This document shows, one piece after another, positions 22,601-31,589 of a DNA stretch of 34,734 nt. Within the stretch, counting starts at the first letter, position 1; every line of letters starts with the position of its first letter. Source of the DNA: Oscillatoriales cyanobacterium USR001. GTDB lineage: Bacteria; Cyanobacteriota; Cyanobacteriia; Cyanobacteriales; Microcoleaceae. The stretch lies in assembly GCA_001698425.1 (NCBI GenBank), contig MBRE01000025.1, positions 1-34,734 of the forward strand. The letters run 5' to 3'. The notes beneath the pieces are model-generated. The model saw only the letters and a program-made list of their open reading frames with translations, made no database searches and had not been told where the DNA came from. A program made the translations under genes and the position numbers.

Positions 22601-25600
22601 GAATTGTGAGAGGAAAAGGAGAATTAACGGCTGGCAATTGGCGGGCAACAATCGGCGGCGATCGCATCGCCTTAAGTCGCTTTCAAAAAGCTCTCGAATC
22701 CCAAAGATCGCGATTGCAAGCATCAGGATTAATCAGTCAAGCCCAAAATTTACCGATACTGGGAGGACTTTTTCGAGGTCAAATTAACTTATCTGGACCG
22801 TTAACTTTTAACCCCCAAGCAGTTAAAGCCGGTGGGATTTTACAGTTGTCAGAATTGCCAATTTTAAAACAACCTTTTGCGGCATTATTTAACTGGAATG
22901 GTAAGCGATTGGAAGTTGAAAAAGCGGCTACCCCCGGATTTGAAACAAGCGGATTTTTTGAGATGGATTTCTCCGGGAAAGGATTACCTTCTCTGGCCAA
23001 TTTAGATTTTAATGTCAAATTATCTAACTTTGACTTAAATGCTTTAGCAATTAACGCACCCGCAGCCTTAAAAAATGTCAGCGGACCACAAATTTTGGCA
23101 GGAAAAGCAGACTTTGTTGGACGAATTTCGGGAAGTCTGGCGGATATCAAATTAGTGGGAGATTTACAGTTACGGGATTTTGTGGTTAATCAAGTAGCTT
23201 TTGAATCGGTACTTTTCGGGACAATAAATGCTGAATTAGGCAAAGGTTTGGATTTGCGATTGGCGGGACAAAAAGATCAAATTCAGTTAGCATTAAATCA
23301 GACTTATTTACCGACAGCTTTTTTAATTCGGCGCGGAGATGCGATCGCGAATGGAAATGTGGAAAATGATGTCTTGAAAATTAATCTAGTTCAATTTCCC
23401 CTAGATACTTTGAACTTAACACCCGCGAAAGATGTCGGTTTAGGGCAAGTAACTGGATTAGCTTCGGGCAAAATTAACATACCTGGTTGGAAATTGCCTT
23501 TAAATTTGGCGGCGTTACAAGCTGGGGGACAAATTTCTATCAATCAACCCGCGATCGGTCACATTAAAGGTGATAATTTTCAAGGGGAATTTAAGTATGC
23601 TAATGGTGTGGCTACATTGAATAATGCCCAATTGCAAGTTAGGCAAAGTCAATACTTAATTTCGGGAATGGTGAAAGCGGGAAATAATCCAGAATTTTCT
23701 GGCAAAGTTAAGGTAGAAAAAGGTAATTTACAAGATGTTTTGTTAACTTTGCAATACTTTAATTTAAGCGATTTGGCGCGAGGCTTGAAAGCACCTATTT
23801 ATGGGACAGCGGCAGACTTACAAACAGTGGCTGTGGGGATGCCAGATGCTCGTTTAATCGAACAATTGCGACGTTTGGCAGAAATTCAGGTAATTTTAGA
23901 TAATCAACGTCAGGCTCAAACAGCATCGAAAATACCGCCTTTAGCTGATTTGCAAGGAAACTTTGGCGGGGAAATTTCGTTTTTAGGTTCATTACAAACT
24001 GGCATACAAGCTAAGTTTAATTTGCTGGGAAGCGATTGGCGGTGGGGATCGTATCTAGCGGAAAAATTGAGCGTGGAAGGTAGTTTTCAAGATGGAATTT
24101 TAACTGTTTTACCCTTAGAAATTAATTCGGGAAAAACTGCAATTGGCTTTTCTGGACAAGTTGGCCCCCAGGGACAATCTGGCCAATTGCGGGTAAAGAA
24201 TATGTCGCTGGAAGAGTTAGCAAAAATTGTTGAGTTGCCCTATTTAGATGTGACGGGGAATTTGAATTTGCGGGCGGCGATCGCGGGGAGTTTACAAAAT
24301 CCACAGGCGACGGGAGAATTGAGTTTAGTTGATGGTACTTTGAATCGCGAACCAATTAAAAATGCTCAAGGTAGTTTCAGTTATAATAATGCTCGTTTAA
24401 ACTTTAGTGGAATTGCTTTAATAACAGCAACGGAACCAATTGATTTACGGGGAAGTTTGCCTTTCCCTTTGCCTTTTGTTAAGGATGCAGTACGGCCAGA
24501 TAATGATAAAATTAGTCTCAATGTTAATCTGAAAAATGAAGGATTAGCCGTGATTAATTTGCTAACGCCGGCAATTACTTGGGTGGATGGTAAAGGAAAC
24601 GTACAAATTCAAGTAGGCGGAACTTTACAACAACCGGTGGCGGAGGGAATAGCTACAATTGAAAATGCGACAGTGCGATCGCAGGTTTTTCCCGATCCGC
24701 TGACGGGGTTAACTGGTGTAATCCGATTTGAAGGCGATCGCATTCGCGTGGAAAGCGCGAAAGGAATGCTTAGTAAGGGTGAAGTGACGGCGGTGGGGGT
24801 GATTCCTTTGGCGAGAAGTTTTGATTCAGACGATCGCGATCGCGCCAACCAACTAACAGTAACATTAGATAAATTAGCCGTGAATTTGAAAGGACTTTAT
24901 CGCGGTGCGGCGAATGGTCAAGTCATCGTTGGCGGAACAGCAATTCGACCACAATTAGGTGGTAGAATCGATCTTTCTAACGGTCAAGTATTTTTGGCTA
25001 CTACCGGTAGTGTAGCCGCAACAACTGAGGTACAAAATAATCAGCAAACTGATAGCGAAAGTGAAGAATCGCCATCAAACTCTTCTGGTTTTAATGCTAG
25101 TCAGAATAATCCTTTTGAGATTGGTTTTAATAATTTACGGCTGAATTTAGGGAAAAAAGTAGAAGTAACAAGTCCACCTATTCTCAGTTTTCTAGCTACA
25201 GGAGGATTGACTGTCAATGGAACTTTGGATGATATTCGCCCCCAAGGTGTGATTAAGTTGACAGCGGGGGCGGTGAATTTATTTACTACTCAGTTTCGCC
25301 TCGATCGCGGCTATCCACAAACAGCCACTTTTGTCCCATCTCAGCGCCTAGATCCAACTTTAGATGTGCGTTTAGTAACATCTGTACCGGAGGTGACGCG
25401 ATTTGTTACCCCAACTTCGGCTGTATCTTCTGAAATTGCTGATAATCCCAGAGGAATTAATTCTGGAAGCGCGCGAAGTATTCGGATTCAAGCTTTAGCA
25501 AAAGGAAGGGCTTCTCAATTAGCAGAAAATATCGAGTTAAGAAGTTCTCCAAGTCGATCGGAAACAGAACTTGTAGCTTTATTAGGAGGGAGTTTTGTCC

Positions 25601-25959
25601 AAACTTTAGGGGCTGGAGATAGCACGCTGGCGATCGCAAATTTAGCCGGCGCTGGTTTATTTAGTAATATTCAATCAGCCGTGACAAATGCTACCGGTTT
25701 AACAGAATTTCGTTTATTTCCTACTCGAATTAGAAAGCAAGAAGAAGCTGCTTCGTCTTCGTCTACTTTGGGTTTAGGTTTAGAAGTTGGCCAGGATATT
25801 ACACAGAATCTTTCCGCCTCGGTGATTCGAGTTTTAGCGCCAAATCAACCTACGGAATTTACTTTGCGTTATCGTTTGAACGATAACGTTTTGTTGCGGG
25901 GTTCAACTGATTTACAAGGAGATAATCGAGCGACAATTGAGTATGAGGTGAAATTTTAG
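19672..25959 (+). CDS. tamB: translocation/assembly module protein TamB
   Basis: The 2095-residue protein has one N-terminal membrane anchor (about 20-45, LILSGMGLGIITISGVVVGA), a very long repetitive beta-rich body (AsmA/VPS13-like groove), and a C-terminal DUF490/TamB domain (about 1790-2095) ending in a beta-strand IEYEVKF. It should span the periplasm and serve outer-membrane protein assembly or lipid transfer with an Omp85 partner; TIC236 of plant chloroplasts is the plastid relative. No Omp85 gene is adjacent. Internal modules of about 85 residues repeat around 749 and 834 (LNPIINAGLPF, LQNLQSL, SGQIRALGS). ATG 19672 is used; ATG 19687 is also possible. No frameshift was seen. Confidence 0.92.
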   Translation: MTNPNMNDRPKPQPSRRKWRPLILSGMGLGIITISGVVVGAWWIQEKLAPLVESEISKALKRPIQVGRLERFSLTGLRLGRSLIPATAKDPDYASTEAVEVQFFLGDLIFRRTLRLNITLVNPQAYIEQDAKGAWINIETVKPSEGGAIKTEVDTIRVENALAVLVPFPRLGQKVSAPISVKLRDANAKIRDRNQQVLYELNGEFLTAGKFRVKADSLLPTGETNVLLEGQSLPVAELTRLFKLPEISFLAGQGNGNLTVQLRQNQLSSITGVASFTGVEAKINSLKQEIRNTSGQVRFRGSSIAVDNLRVSYGEIPLAIVGTIEGGANFDLSLTKFNLIAKSVQPVTVAMLLNAVNKELEKPVKLPVPVVGEVEVVAKLTGNFLQPLLLGTIATTKLFQVDRLQFSNISTRFAVAKGREMGDNARSRDVSPVNKFTSLAVSLSDIRVVPIVGGEITGKGQIGIGLGSGSLRSGLVLDLDAQNLPAEAIARLYQVSFPAAIAIGNVSGKATIFGPLDNIQGQVKWQAPQATYPVTGELRIARSAAQLQNVKLNIAGGTVNVSGGLNNRRWEALVVSDRVDLSRLREEVSALNLPSGLEGILSGRVLASGALGNFNLNAITTRFIGSLTTSVGTINGRGVLESGRWQAIADAEEIAIASVVDLGLPILTAINPNPNQLKERLQNLQSLDGRISGQVRAIGSLDSLNSQDLKGIAADGKGRITVAGGTVNATGKVENGQWQGLISAEAIALNPIINAGLPFFDGKTQTQLQNLQSLNSKISGQIRALGSLDKLNLNAIAIQAQGLTINVGDGTLKAGGKLEGGEWQGLIIADAIALNPIINAGLPFVEGDPKSQLENLQSLDGKVSGQIRIAGPSENITLKAITAFANGQIVTNQLGTIIAQTSLDKNRWQAFIETKSLPINNLEETLRKIGLLNQSLPSEINGLLDGRMRLSGDLNNLTKEAILALAEGELQLDNSGGIVRGKGELTAGNWRATIGGDRIALSRFQKALESQRSRLQASGLISQAQNLPILGGLFRGQINLSGPLTFNPQAVKAGGILQLSELPILKQPFAALFNWNGKRLEVEKAATPGFETSGFFEMDFSGKGLPSLANLDFNVKLSNFDLNALAINAPAALKNVSGPQILAGKADFVGRISGSLADIKLVGDLQLRDFVVNQVAFESVLFGTINAELGKGLDLRLAGQKDQIQLALNQTYLPTAFLIRRGDAIANGNVENDVLKINLVQFPLDTLNLTPAKDVGLGQVTGLASGKINIPGWKLPLNLAALQAGGQISINQPAIGHIKGDNFQGEFKYANGVATLNNAQLQVRQSQYLISGMVKAGNNPEFSGKVKVEKGNLQDVLLTLQYFNLSDLARGLKAPIYGTAADLQTVAVGMPDARLIEQLRRLAEIQVILDNQRQAQTASKIPPLADLQGNFGGEISFLGSLQTGIQAKFNLLGSDWRWGSYLAEKLSVEGSFQDGILTVLPLEINSGKTAIGFSGQVGPQGQSGQLRVKNMSLEELAKIVELPYLDVTGNLNLRAAIAGSLQNPQATGELSLVDGTLNREPIKNAQGSFSYNNARLNFSGIALITATEPIDLRGSLPFPLPFVKDAVRPDNDKISLNVNLKNEGLAVINLLTPAITWVDGKGNVQIQVGGTLQQPVAEGIATIENATVRSQVFPDPLTGLTGVIRFEGDRIRVESAKGMLSKGEVTAVGVIPLARSFDSDDRDRANQLTVTLDKLAVNLKGLYRGAANGQVIVGGTAIRPQLGGRIDLSNGQVFLATTGSVAATTEVQNNQQTDSESEESPSNSSGFNASQNNPFEIGFNNLRLNLGKKVEVTSPPILSFLATGGLTVNGTLDDIRPQGVIKLTAGAVNLFTTQFRLDRGYPQTATFVPSQRLDPTLDVRLVTSVPEVTRFVTPTSAVSSEIADNPRGINSGSARSIRIQALAKGRASQLAENIELRSSPSRSETELVALLGGSFVQTLGAGDSTLAIANLAGAGLFSNIQSAVTNATGLTEFRLFPTRIRKQEEAASSSSTLGLGLEVGQDITQNLSASVIRVLAPNQPTEFTLRYRLNDNVLLRGSTDLQGDNRATIEYEVKF

Positions 25960-25962
25960 ATT

Positions 25963-26018
25963 TTGTTAGTTGTTAGTTGTTAGTTGTTAGTTGTTATTTG
26001 TTATTTGTTATTTGTTAT
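25963..26018. repeat. 8-unit heptanucleotide array, tamB-Uma2 gap
   Basis: TTGTTAG four times, then TTGTTAT four times, without interruption. It lies between the convergent tamB and Uma2 genes. Confidence 0.96.
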
Positions 26019-26028
26019 TTTCTGGTTT

Positions 26029-26589
26029 CTACACAAACAATACCGCTACTGACACGCTAAAATCTGGTAATAAAGGACTGGTTAAATAATCTTCTTTAAA
26101 CAAAGTCATGGCTAATTTCAAAACCCCATTTTCCCGGCGGTAAACCTCAACTTTTTGCTGTATGCGATCGACAATCCAATATTCCCGCACTCCTTCAACT
26201 GAATATAATTTTAACTTAAATTGCCGATCGCGCTTTTCATTTTCCTCACCTGGAGACATCACCTCAATTATTAACTCTGGAGCCCCACGCAAATGTCCAG
26301 ATTCATCTAATATTTCTGCTAAACGTTCCTTACTTACCCAAACTACATCAGGAATCACATTATCAGCATCCGTAAAGATTATACCCGGTGTTTGCACAGC
26401 CTTACCTAACAGCGTCTGTCTTGACCAATTCGTTAACTCAACGCAAGCATTATTTGCAACATCTTGATGTTTCCAATGGGGAGCTCTTGTCATCACTAAT
26501 TCTCCTCCAAGGATCTCATAACGATTGCCATTATCGGGTAACAATTCTAAATCAGCGCTTGTCCAACGAACTTTTTCTATAGTTGACAT
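26029..26589 (-). CDS. Uma2 family putative endonuclease
   Basis: The 186-residue protein is a full-length Uma2 (DUF820) member. The N terminus has LELLPDNGNRYEILGGELVM; the core acidic residues lie in NVIPDVVWV and APELIIEVMSPGEENEKRD, followed by QFKLKLYSVEGVREYWIVD, the family signature. It has no coiled-coil tail, unlike the Uma2 gene at 16976, and the two are only distantly similar. Start ATG 26589. It is convergent with tamB. Substrate unknown. Confidence 0.85.
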   Translation of the reverse strand: MSTIEKVRWTSADLELLPDNGNRYEILGGELVMTRAPHWKHQDVANNACVELTNWSRQTLLGKAVQTPGIIFTDADNVIPDVVWVSKERLAEILDESGHLRGAPELIIEVMSPGEENEKRDRQFKLKLYSVEGVREYWIVDRIQQKVEVYRRENGVLKLAMTLFKEDYLTSPLLPDFSVSVAVLFV

Positions 26590-26654
26590 AGCTAAAATTT
26601 TAATTAACTAATAGATACTCCTGCGATCGCAATTACCAAAAAATATTCAAAAAA

Positions 26655-26726
26655 TGGGTCGCCCGGGATTCGAACCCGGAACTAATCGGTTAAAAGCCGA
26701 GTACTCTACCGTTGAGTTAGCGACCC
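26655..26726 (-). tRNA. trnK: tRNA-Lys(UUU)
   Basis: Acceptor arms GGGTCGC/GCGACCC, D arm with AACGGTAGAGT, anticodon loop CTTTTAA (anticodon TTT), T arm CCGGG-TTCGAAT-CCCGG, discriminator A. CCA is not encoded. The outer pair of the anticodon stem is a C/T mismatch. There is no intron, unlike the very similar chloroplast trnK. Confidence 0.97.
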
Positions 26727-26792
26727 AGAAATACCATTTCATAGGCACAATTAATAATAGTAGCGCAACTTCCCAGAAAATGCAATAGTAAT

Positions 26793-27671
26793 TTAAAAAA
26801 AACTTACCGTCATTCGCACCAACATCTCACAACTAGCTCCTGGCTTGAGTTTAATCAAATGTCCCCCCGTATTGAGGGCATTTCTGGGAGCCGTCCAAGG
26901 TTCCAAACAATAAAACTCCTTACCCTTGAGCGTCCAGAAAACTAAACTACCATAACTAGAATTATAACTCAGAATCAGCCGCAGCCCTCGACTGCGATCC
27001 ATTGCCGTAGCCGCCAAACCCGTTAACTGATCGAAACTAACATCAATCTCATCTAAGTTTGGATCGAAAGTCCCAGTAAAATAATCCAGATTTTGAGTTT
27101 TTTGATCCTTGTACTGCATCCCCGGTATTTCAAAACGTAATTGATGCTTATCAGGAGCTAAAAAATAAGGATGTAAGCCACTAGAAAAAGGCATTGTTTC
27201 CTCTGAGAGATTAGTGTAACGCTGGAAAATTTCTAAAGCATTACCTTTAATCTGGTAAGTGAAAGACAATTGAAAATCAAAGGGATAAACAGCCCTGGTT
27301 AAATCATTACTTTTAAGAAGTAAAGTAATCGCGGCCTTATCAACTGTCACTTGCTCTCCAACTTCCCAAGGTAAATCGCGGGCAAAACCGTGTTGTTTTA
27401 ATTGATACTCAGCAACATTATGAGTATAAGTATTATTTGGTAAATTACCGCAGATAGGAAATAGAATCGGCACGCCACCGCGCACCGTCAATTCGGGATT
27501 ACTAAACCTTTCTTTGTCCATGTAAAAGATTTCTTGACCTTCCACTTGCCAGCTAGTGACGATCCCGCCCCGATCGGGAACGATCGATAAAATCGAGTTA
27601 GCCGCTACATCCGAGAGGGTGTAGGTTTTATATTGTTTTTGTTCGAGCGCGATCGCGAAGTCATTTGTCAT
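26793..27671 (-). CDS. aldose 1-epimerase (galactose mutarotase-like)
   Basis: The 292-residue protein interconverts anomers of a hexose or hexose phosphate. Family marks are RGGVPILFPICGNL, KQHGFARDLPW (first catalytic His region), SSGLHPYF (second His) and the C-terminal glutamate in YCLEPWTAPRNA. This set fits the YeaD/LacX-like branch, so a sugar phosphate may be the substrate. ATG 27671 is chosen; an in-frame TTG at 27680 adds only three residues. It ends 66 bases from tRNA-Lys, and lies downstream of the CapA gene with an inverted repeat between them. Confidence 0.87.
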   Translation of the reverse strand: MTNDFAIALEQKQYKTYTLSDVAANSILSIVPDRGGIVTSWQVEGQEIFYMDKERFSNPELTVRGGVPILFPICGNLPNNTYTHNVAEYQLKQHGFARDLPWEVGEQVTVDKAAITLLLKSNDLTRAVYPFDFQLSFTYQIKGNALEIFQRYTNLSEETMPFSSGLHPYFLAPDKHQLRFEIPGMQYKDQKTQNLDYFTGTFDPNLDEIDVSFDQLTGLAATAMDRSRGLRLILSYNSSYGSLVFWTLKGKEFYCLEPWTAPRNALNTGGHLIKLKPGASCEMLVRMTVSFF

Positions 27672-27731
27672 TGTTAACAATTAATCAGTTATTGGTTATT
27701 AGTTGCTTAATCATTCTAAAACTTACACAAA

Positions 27732-27795
27732 AACCGGGTTTTTTACGAATATTCGTCCTTTTAGTCGTTAGCCTCAAACCAGAAAAAACCCGGTT
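27732..27795. repeat. AACCGGGTTTTTT inverted repeat element
   Basis: A 13-bp perfect inverted pair (27732-27744 and 27783-27795) encloses 38 bases that begin with the perfect palindrome ACGAATATTCGT (27745-27756). Each arm ends in T6 on one strand, so the pair may terminate the CapA transcript. Similar AAACCGGGTTT repeats are, from memory, common in cyanobacterial intergenic DNA. Confidence 0.7.
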
Positions 27796-27835
27796 ACTTT
27801 CATAGTTCATGGTAATTCCTATTCCCATCGCCGCT

Positions 27836-29905
27836 TTATACTGAGGAGAAGTCAAGCACCTCCACAAAGGGTAACTTTACCACTTTACGGCGATCGCCCT
27901 CAACTCTACCCCCCGCAACCATCACTTTCTCTCCTCCCTCTTTAGGAATTACTTGGAATGAAGGAGTTAAACTTGGAGGTAAATAGCTATGAGGGCTAGG
28001 CGTTTCCTCTGTTTTGGGAGATGGTGGCGAAATAAATGGGTCTTTAATAAACGGATCTTTAATAAACGGATCTGTTTCTTTACTTGGATGTTTGGGTGGA
28101 TTCAATTTTAACAGAGGTGGTAATTCTTTATTGCCAGCCGGACTAGGCTTGTTAGCCGGAGTTGTTTCGCTCTCAAAAAATGACGAATTATGGGATTTTT
28201 TGGGTAAACTCGGTAAACTGAGGGATGGAGAACTCGCCGGATTTTTGGGTTCTAAATTCGTTGGTTGGGAATTTTTCAGCGGTTCAAGAGTTCCCTGAAT
28301 TTTCCTCTCCTTTACTCCCTCTTGGATTGGTTGAAGTGTTTTTTTACTACCATTATTCATGGGAGCATCCAGCACCACAGGCGATCGCATCGGTTGGTCA
28401 AAAATACTAGAAATCTGTTCGATGCGTTTGAGAATTTGTTTTCCCTTTTCTCCAGTTACTAACTTAGGCTGATATTTACTCACCTCGATCGGCAAAAATT
28501 CCACCTTCATCAGTCGATCTTTCAAAGATACTTTGAGTACAGCGCTATCGTAATTGCTACGAATTGCCTTCCCGCCAAAAATAAAATCTCCTAAAGAATA
28601 AACAATCGGTCGCCCTTGATAAATTTCTGCTCCCTGCAAAATGTGGGGATGATGACCAACTACTAAATCAGCACCCTGTTTAACAGTAAAGCGAGCTAAA
28701 TCAATTTGCCAATCTCCCGGATATTCAGATAATTCTGTTCCCCAGTGAAAATTAACAATCACCCAATCTACTCGATCGCGAATTGCTTTGATATCCTCGG
28801 CTACGCGCTGTTTTTCCTGAGAATTAGTGTCTAATTTTTGTTCTCCAGTGATGCGAACCTCACTGTTGTTATAGCTAAGATAAGCAATCCGTTGACCTTT
28901 AACTTCAATAATCTGCGGTCGCCGTGCGGATACTGCATCTTGACCGGTTCCCAGATGACGAATACCAGCCTTTTCTAAATTTTCTATAGTTTCCACCAGT
29001 CCTGATTCTTTAGAGTCCATTGTGTGATTTTTGGCGAGATTCACAATATCTACTCCTGCTGCGGTTAAGATTTTTACCGACTCGTTAGCCGCGTTAAAAT
29101 TATTTTGTTGAGGCGATCGCCCATCAGTAAAATTAGTTAGCGAAGTTTCTAAGTTAATCATCGCTAAATCTGCGTGCAAATACTCCTCCAATCCTGAAAA
29201 TGCCCAATCATAATCTTTATCTGTAATTTCTGTCAATTCCTCAGACAGCGTAACATCCCCACCAAACATCAGCGTTACCGTTGGATCGTTGGGGTAAAAA
29301 ACTTGTTGGTGGTGGACTACTGGCACAACTTCTAAGGCTGCTTGCACGGTATCTGGGCGTTTCGGAAGTTGTTTGGCGCTTACCAACGCTTGTTGTTCGG
29401 CGGTTTGGACTGCCCAACTATTGGCTTCGTGGTAGCTTACCCAGCACCCGATGAGTAGGGAAGCGACTGTAGAACTCATTAGTAGCAGCGATCGCAGTGT
29501 TTTGAATTTAATCCAGTCCAGAGTTTCAGCGGAACGGTAGCGCTTGCGGTAGCGAGTCGCAGGAGTAACAATCCGTACCGACTGTTTCCAGAGTATGTCG
29601 CTAGTTCCAGCTAAACGGGCGATCACTCGGACACCTTCAACGGTTGGGGAATTAAGTCGCCAAATTTGATGGCAGAGGAATTTAACTAAACGTTCCCGTA
29701 GGGTGTTGACAATTAATGTATCAGCAGCAAATTCTCGCTGGAATTCCACAAGAATTTGTAAGCAGCCAGATTTCGCTGCTTCTACGCGGGCATAGATACC
29801 TTCGGGTCGCAGTAGGCTATCAATCCAGTAATTGAGGGCAAAGTAGTCGCCTGAACGTGCTAACTCAAGAATAGAGGGTTGAGAGAAATTTTCTATATAA
29901 ACCAC
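27836..29905 (-). CDS. membrane-anchored CapA-family protein
   Basis: The 689-residue protein has an N-terminal cyanobacterial domain (about 1-125, LARSGDYFALNYWIDSLLRP), one membrane helix (about 145-162, LLLMSSTVASLLIGCWV), a CapA/PgsA metallophosphatase-like domain (about 205-480: MFGGDVTL, INLETSLT, NLAKNHTMDS, NFHWGTELSEYP, VGHHPHILQG), and a Pro/Ser-rich tail with a DPFIK repeat. CapA proteins are linked to poly-gamma-glutamate or capsule export; the metal ligands look intact. The start is the GTG at 29905: AAGGAGG (29914-29920) lies eight bases upstream and inside any longer frame from 29926. Export polymer unknown; no pgsBC genes nearby. Confidence 0.85.
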   Translation of the reverse strand: MVYIENFSQPSILELARSGDYFALNYWIDSLLRPEGIYARVEAAKSGCLQILVEFQREFAADTLIVNTLRERLVKFLCHQIWRLNSPTVEGVRVIARLAGTSDILWKQSVRIVTPATRYRKRYRSAETLDWIKFKTLRSLLLMSSTVASLLIGCWVSYHEANSWAVQTAEQQALVSAKQLPKRPDTVQAALEVVPVVHHQQVFYPNDPTVTLMFGGDVTLSEELTEITDKDYDWAFSGLEEYLHADLAMINLETSLTNFTDGRSPQQNNFNAANESVKILTAAGVDIVNLAKNHTMDSKESGLVETIENLEKAGIRHLGTGQDAVSARRPQIIEVKGQRIAYLSYNNSEVRITGEQKLDTNSQEKQRVAEDIKAIRDRVDWVIVNFHWGTELSEYPGDWQIDLARFTVKQGADLVVGHHPHILQGAEIYQGRPIVYSLGDFIFGGKAIRSNYDSAVLKVSLKDRLMKVEFLPIEVSKYQPKLVTGEKGKQILKRIEQISSIFDQPMRSPVVLDAPMNNGSKKTLQPIQEGVKERKIQGTLEPLKNSQPTNLEPKNPASSPSLSLPSLPKKSHNSSFFESETTPANKPSPAGNKELPPLLKLNPPKHPSKETDPFIKDPFIKDPFISPPSPKTEETPSPHSYLPPSLTPSFQVIPKEGGEKVMVAGGRVEGDRRKVVKLPFVEVLDFSSV

Positions 29906-29926
29906 TAATTTAGCCTCCTTGAACAC

Positions 29927-30432
29927 TGCGCCAGTAGAAATGCTAATTTTGTTGGTGCAAACCGCTATACAGTTTATTTAAGCGTTACCAGTTGTTTTTT
30001 TGCCCAACTAGATTATTTCTAGCCACAAAGTTGTACATTTAGCCCGGATCGGCTGTCAGTGACTTGAATCACATTTAGCTCCATTTAGCTCTGGGCGATG
30101 ATTAGGGTTAATTTTAGTTCGCGACTGGTGACGGGATAAATTCCCATTAGAAGTTTAACCCAGAATCTCTGTAATCTAAACTGATGGCGAGAGGCGATCG
30201 CCTGCGACAAAGCCGAAGTTACTGCCAATACATTTAACAACTGTTTTATTATTGATGAGAATGGTATCAGCGATCGTGTATAATCCAATGTTTAAGAGTA
30301 GCTAATTCTTGACTACCACCGTTTCTTGACTACCACCGTAGAAAATAGAAACATCGATCGCAAACACTTAATCGCTTAATGTTACGTAAAATACAAAAAT
30401 CTGACAAATAAAGAAATATTAATTATTACTTA
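29927..30432. other. 506-bp intergenic region
   Basis: Divergent gap between the CapA and monooxygenase genes. It holds a perfect 17-bp tandem duplication at 30306-30339 and one HIP1 site. A 67-codon minus-strand frame (30085-30288) has no ribosome site or recognisable similarity and is not called. Confidence 0.55.
30306..30339 (+). repeat. 17-bp perfect tandem duplication
   Basis: TTCTTGACTACCACCGT occurs twice in direct succession. Each copy contains TTGACT, a possible -35 element, about 95-130 bases upstream of the monooxygenase ATG. Confidence 0.9.
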
Positions 30433-31530
30433 ATGCAAATCCAAAGCAAAAAGGCACAAATGGTTTCTACTAACACTAAAATAGGTATTATCGGCGCAGG
30501 GACATCAGGGGCTTATCTGGCTAGTTTGCTGATTCAAGAAGGGTTTGAAGTTCACTTGTTTGAAAAAGCACCCGTAGTGCGTACTGATGGATGTGGCATT
30601 CTGATTGTCCAATCGGGGATGAAGGCACTGCATCAAGGAAACCCTCAAATCTGCCAAAAAATTATTGAATCGGGTAATCCTGTTAAATTATTTGAGTTTC
30701 GCAACCTGAAAGGCGGATTTATTAATTCAGAATCCGTTACTTACGAGGAAGACGAATTACCAGGAATGCTGGTACACCGTAAGGCAATTTTAGAGGCAAT
30801 TCTTGATACTTTACCCCCCGATCGGATTAAATTTAATGCTCAATTGTCTGCGATTACCCAAACTGAGGGTAGCGCGATCGCACACTTTAAAGATGGTAGT
30901 TATTGGGAAGGAGATATAATCGTAGGTGCTGATGGTATTCTCTCTAAGGTTCGTCAGTCTGTAGTACCGAATGTAGAACTTTACTATTTAGGTGATTTGG
31001 TATGGCGAGGGATTGTGGCAGATGATAGTTTTTGTCCTGAAGGAAACTTTTTTGTTTATGTTCGCGGTCGGGGAATTTATGCTAATTTCTTTCATATTGA
31101 TGCAATCCATACTCATTGGGGTTTCTTTGTAGAAAGAGAGCAAACGGATACTGAAAATGGCGTGCTACAACCGACTAATACAACGATTCCTACTCAAGAA
31201 TTAGCTAAACTCCCTGAAGATGCCCGCAAGGTAATTGAGTCAACTCCTATAGAAAATATAATCTGTCGTTATTCTTACGATATTGACCCTCTACCTCAAC
31301 TCTATGATGGTCGGGTTATTTTAATCGGTGATGCGGCTCATGCTAAAAGTTCTACTCGCGCTAGAGGTATGACTTCAGGATGGGAAGATGGCTTGCTGTT
31401 AATGCAATATCTAAAATCGAGTGCCAGTATTTCGGAGGCTTTTAAAAATTATCAAACTGAAAGATTGCCAATTGTCCATGAATATCAACGAACGAGTCGA
31501 GAAATGAGTCAAAAAATTGGTCGGCGTTAG
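30433..31530 (+). CDS. FAD-dependent monooxygenase
   Basis: The 365-residue protein is a group A flavin monooxygenase (PHBH fold). Dinucleotide-binding GAGTSG (21-26) is followed by an acidic strand end VHLFEKA; the DG-type motif is VGADGILSKVRQS, and the second FAD motif is VILIGDAAHAKSS. Residues after it (TRARGMTSGWEDGLLLMQYL) match family topology. Such enzymes hydroxylate or epoxidise small aromatics or polyenes with NAD(P)H; the substrate is not apparent. ATG 30433 is used; ATG 30463 (MVSTNTKIG) would fit the family N terminus equally well. The DUF3598 gene follows after 59 bases, probably in the same operon. Confidence 0.85.
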   Translation: MQIQSKKAQMVSTNTKIGIIGAGTSGAYLASLLIQEGFEVHLFEKAPVVRTDGCGILIVQSGMKALHQGNPQICQKIIESGNPVKLFEFRNLKGGFINSESVTYEEDELPGMLVHRKAILEAILDTLPPDRIKFNAQLSAITQTEGSAIAHFKDGSYWEGDIIVGADGILSKVRQSVVPNVELYYLGDLVWRGIVADDSFCPEGNFFVYVRGRGIYANFFHIDAIHTHWGFFVEREQTDTENGVLQPTNTTIPTQELAKLPEDARKVIESTPIENIICRYSYDIDPLPQLYDGRVILIGDAAHAKSSTRARGMTSGWEDGLLLMQYLKSSASISEAFKNYQTERLPIVHEYQRTSREMSQKIGRR

Positions 31531-31589
31531 CGATCGCAAGTAGTTGATAAAATGATAAAATGTGTTTAGTAAACTGGAGGCTGAGTTAA

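Noticed and set aside
22466..23150. Several minus-strand ORFs inside tamB
   Set aside because: The plus frame is continuous and matches TamB; the antisense frames are shadows.
30085..30288. 67-residue minus-strand ORF in the CapA/monooxygenase gap
   Set aside because: No ribosome site, no recognisable similarity and biased composition; treated as chance.
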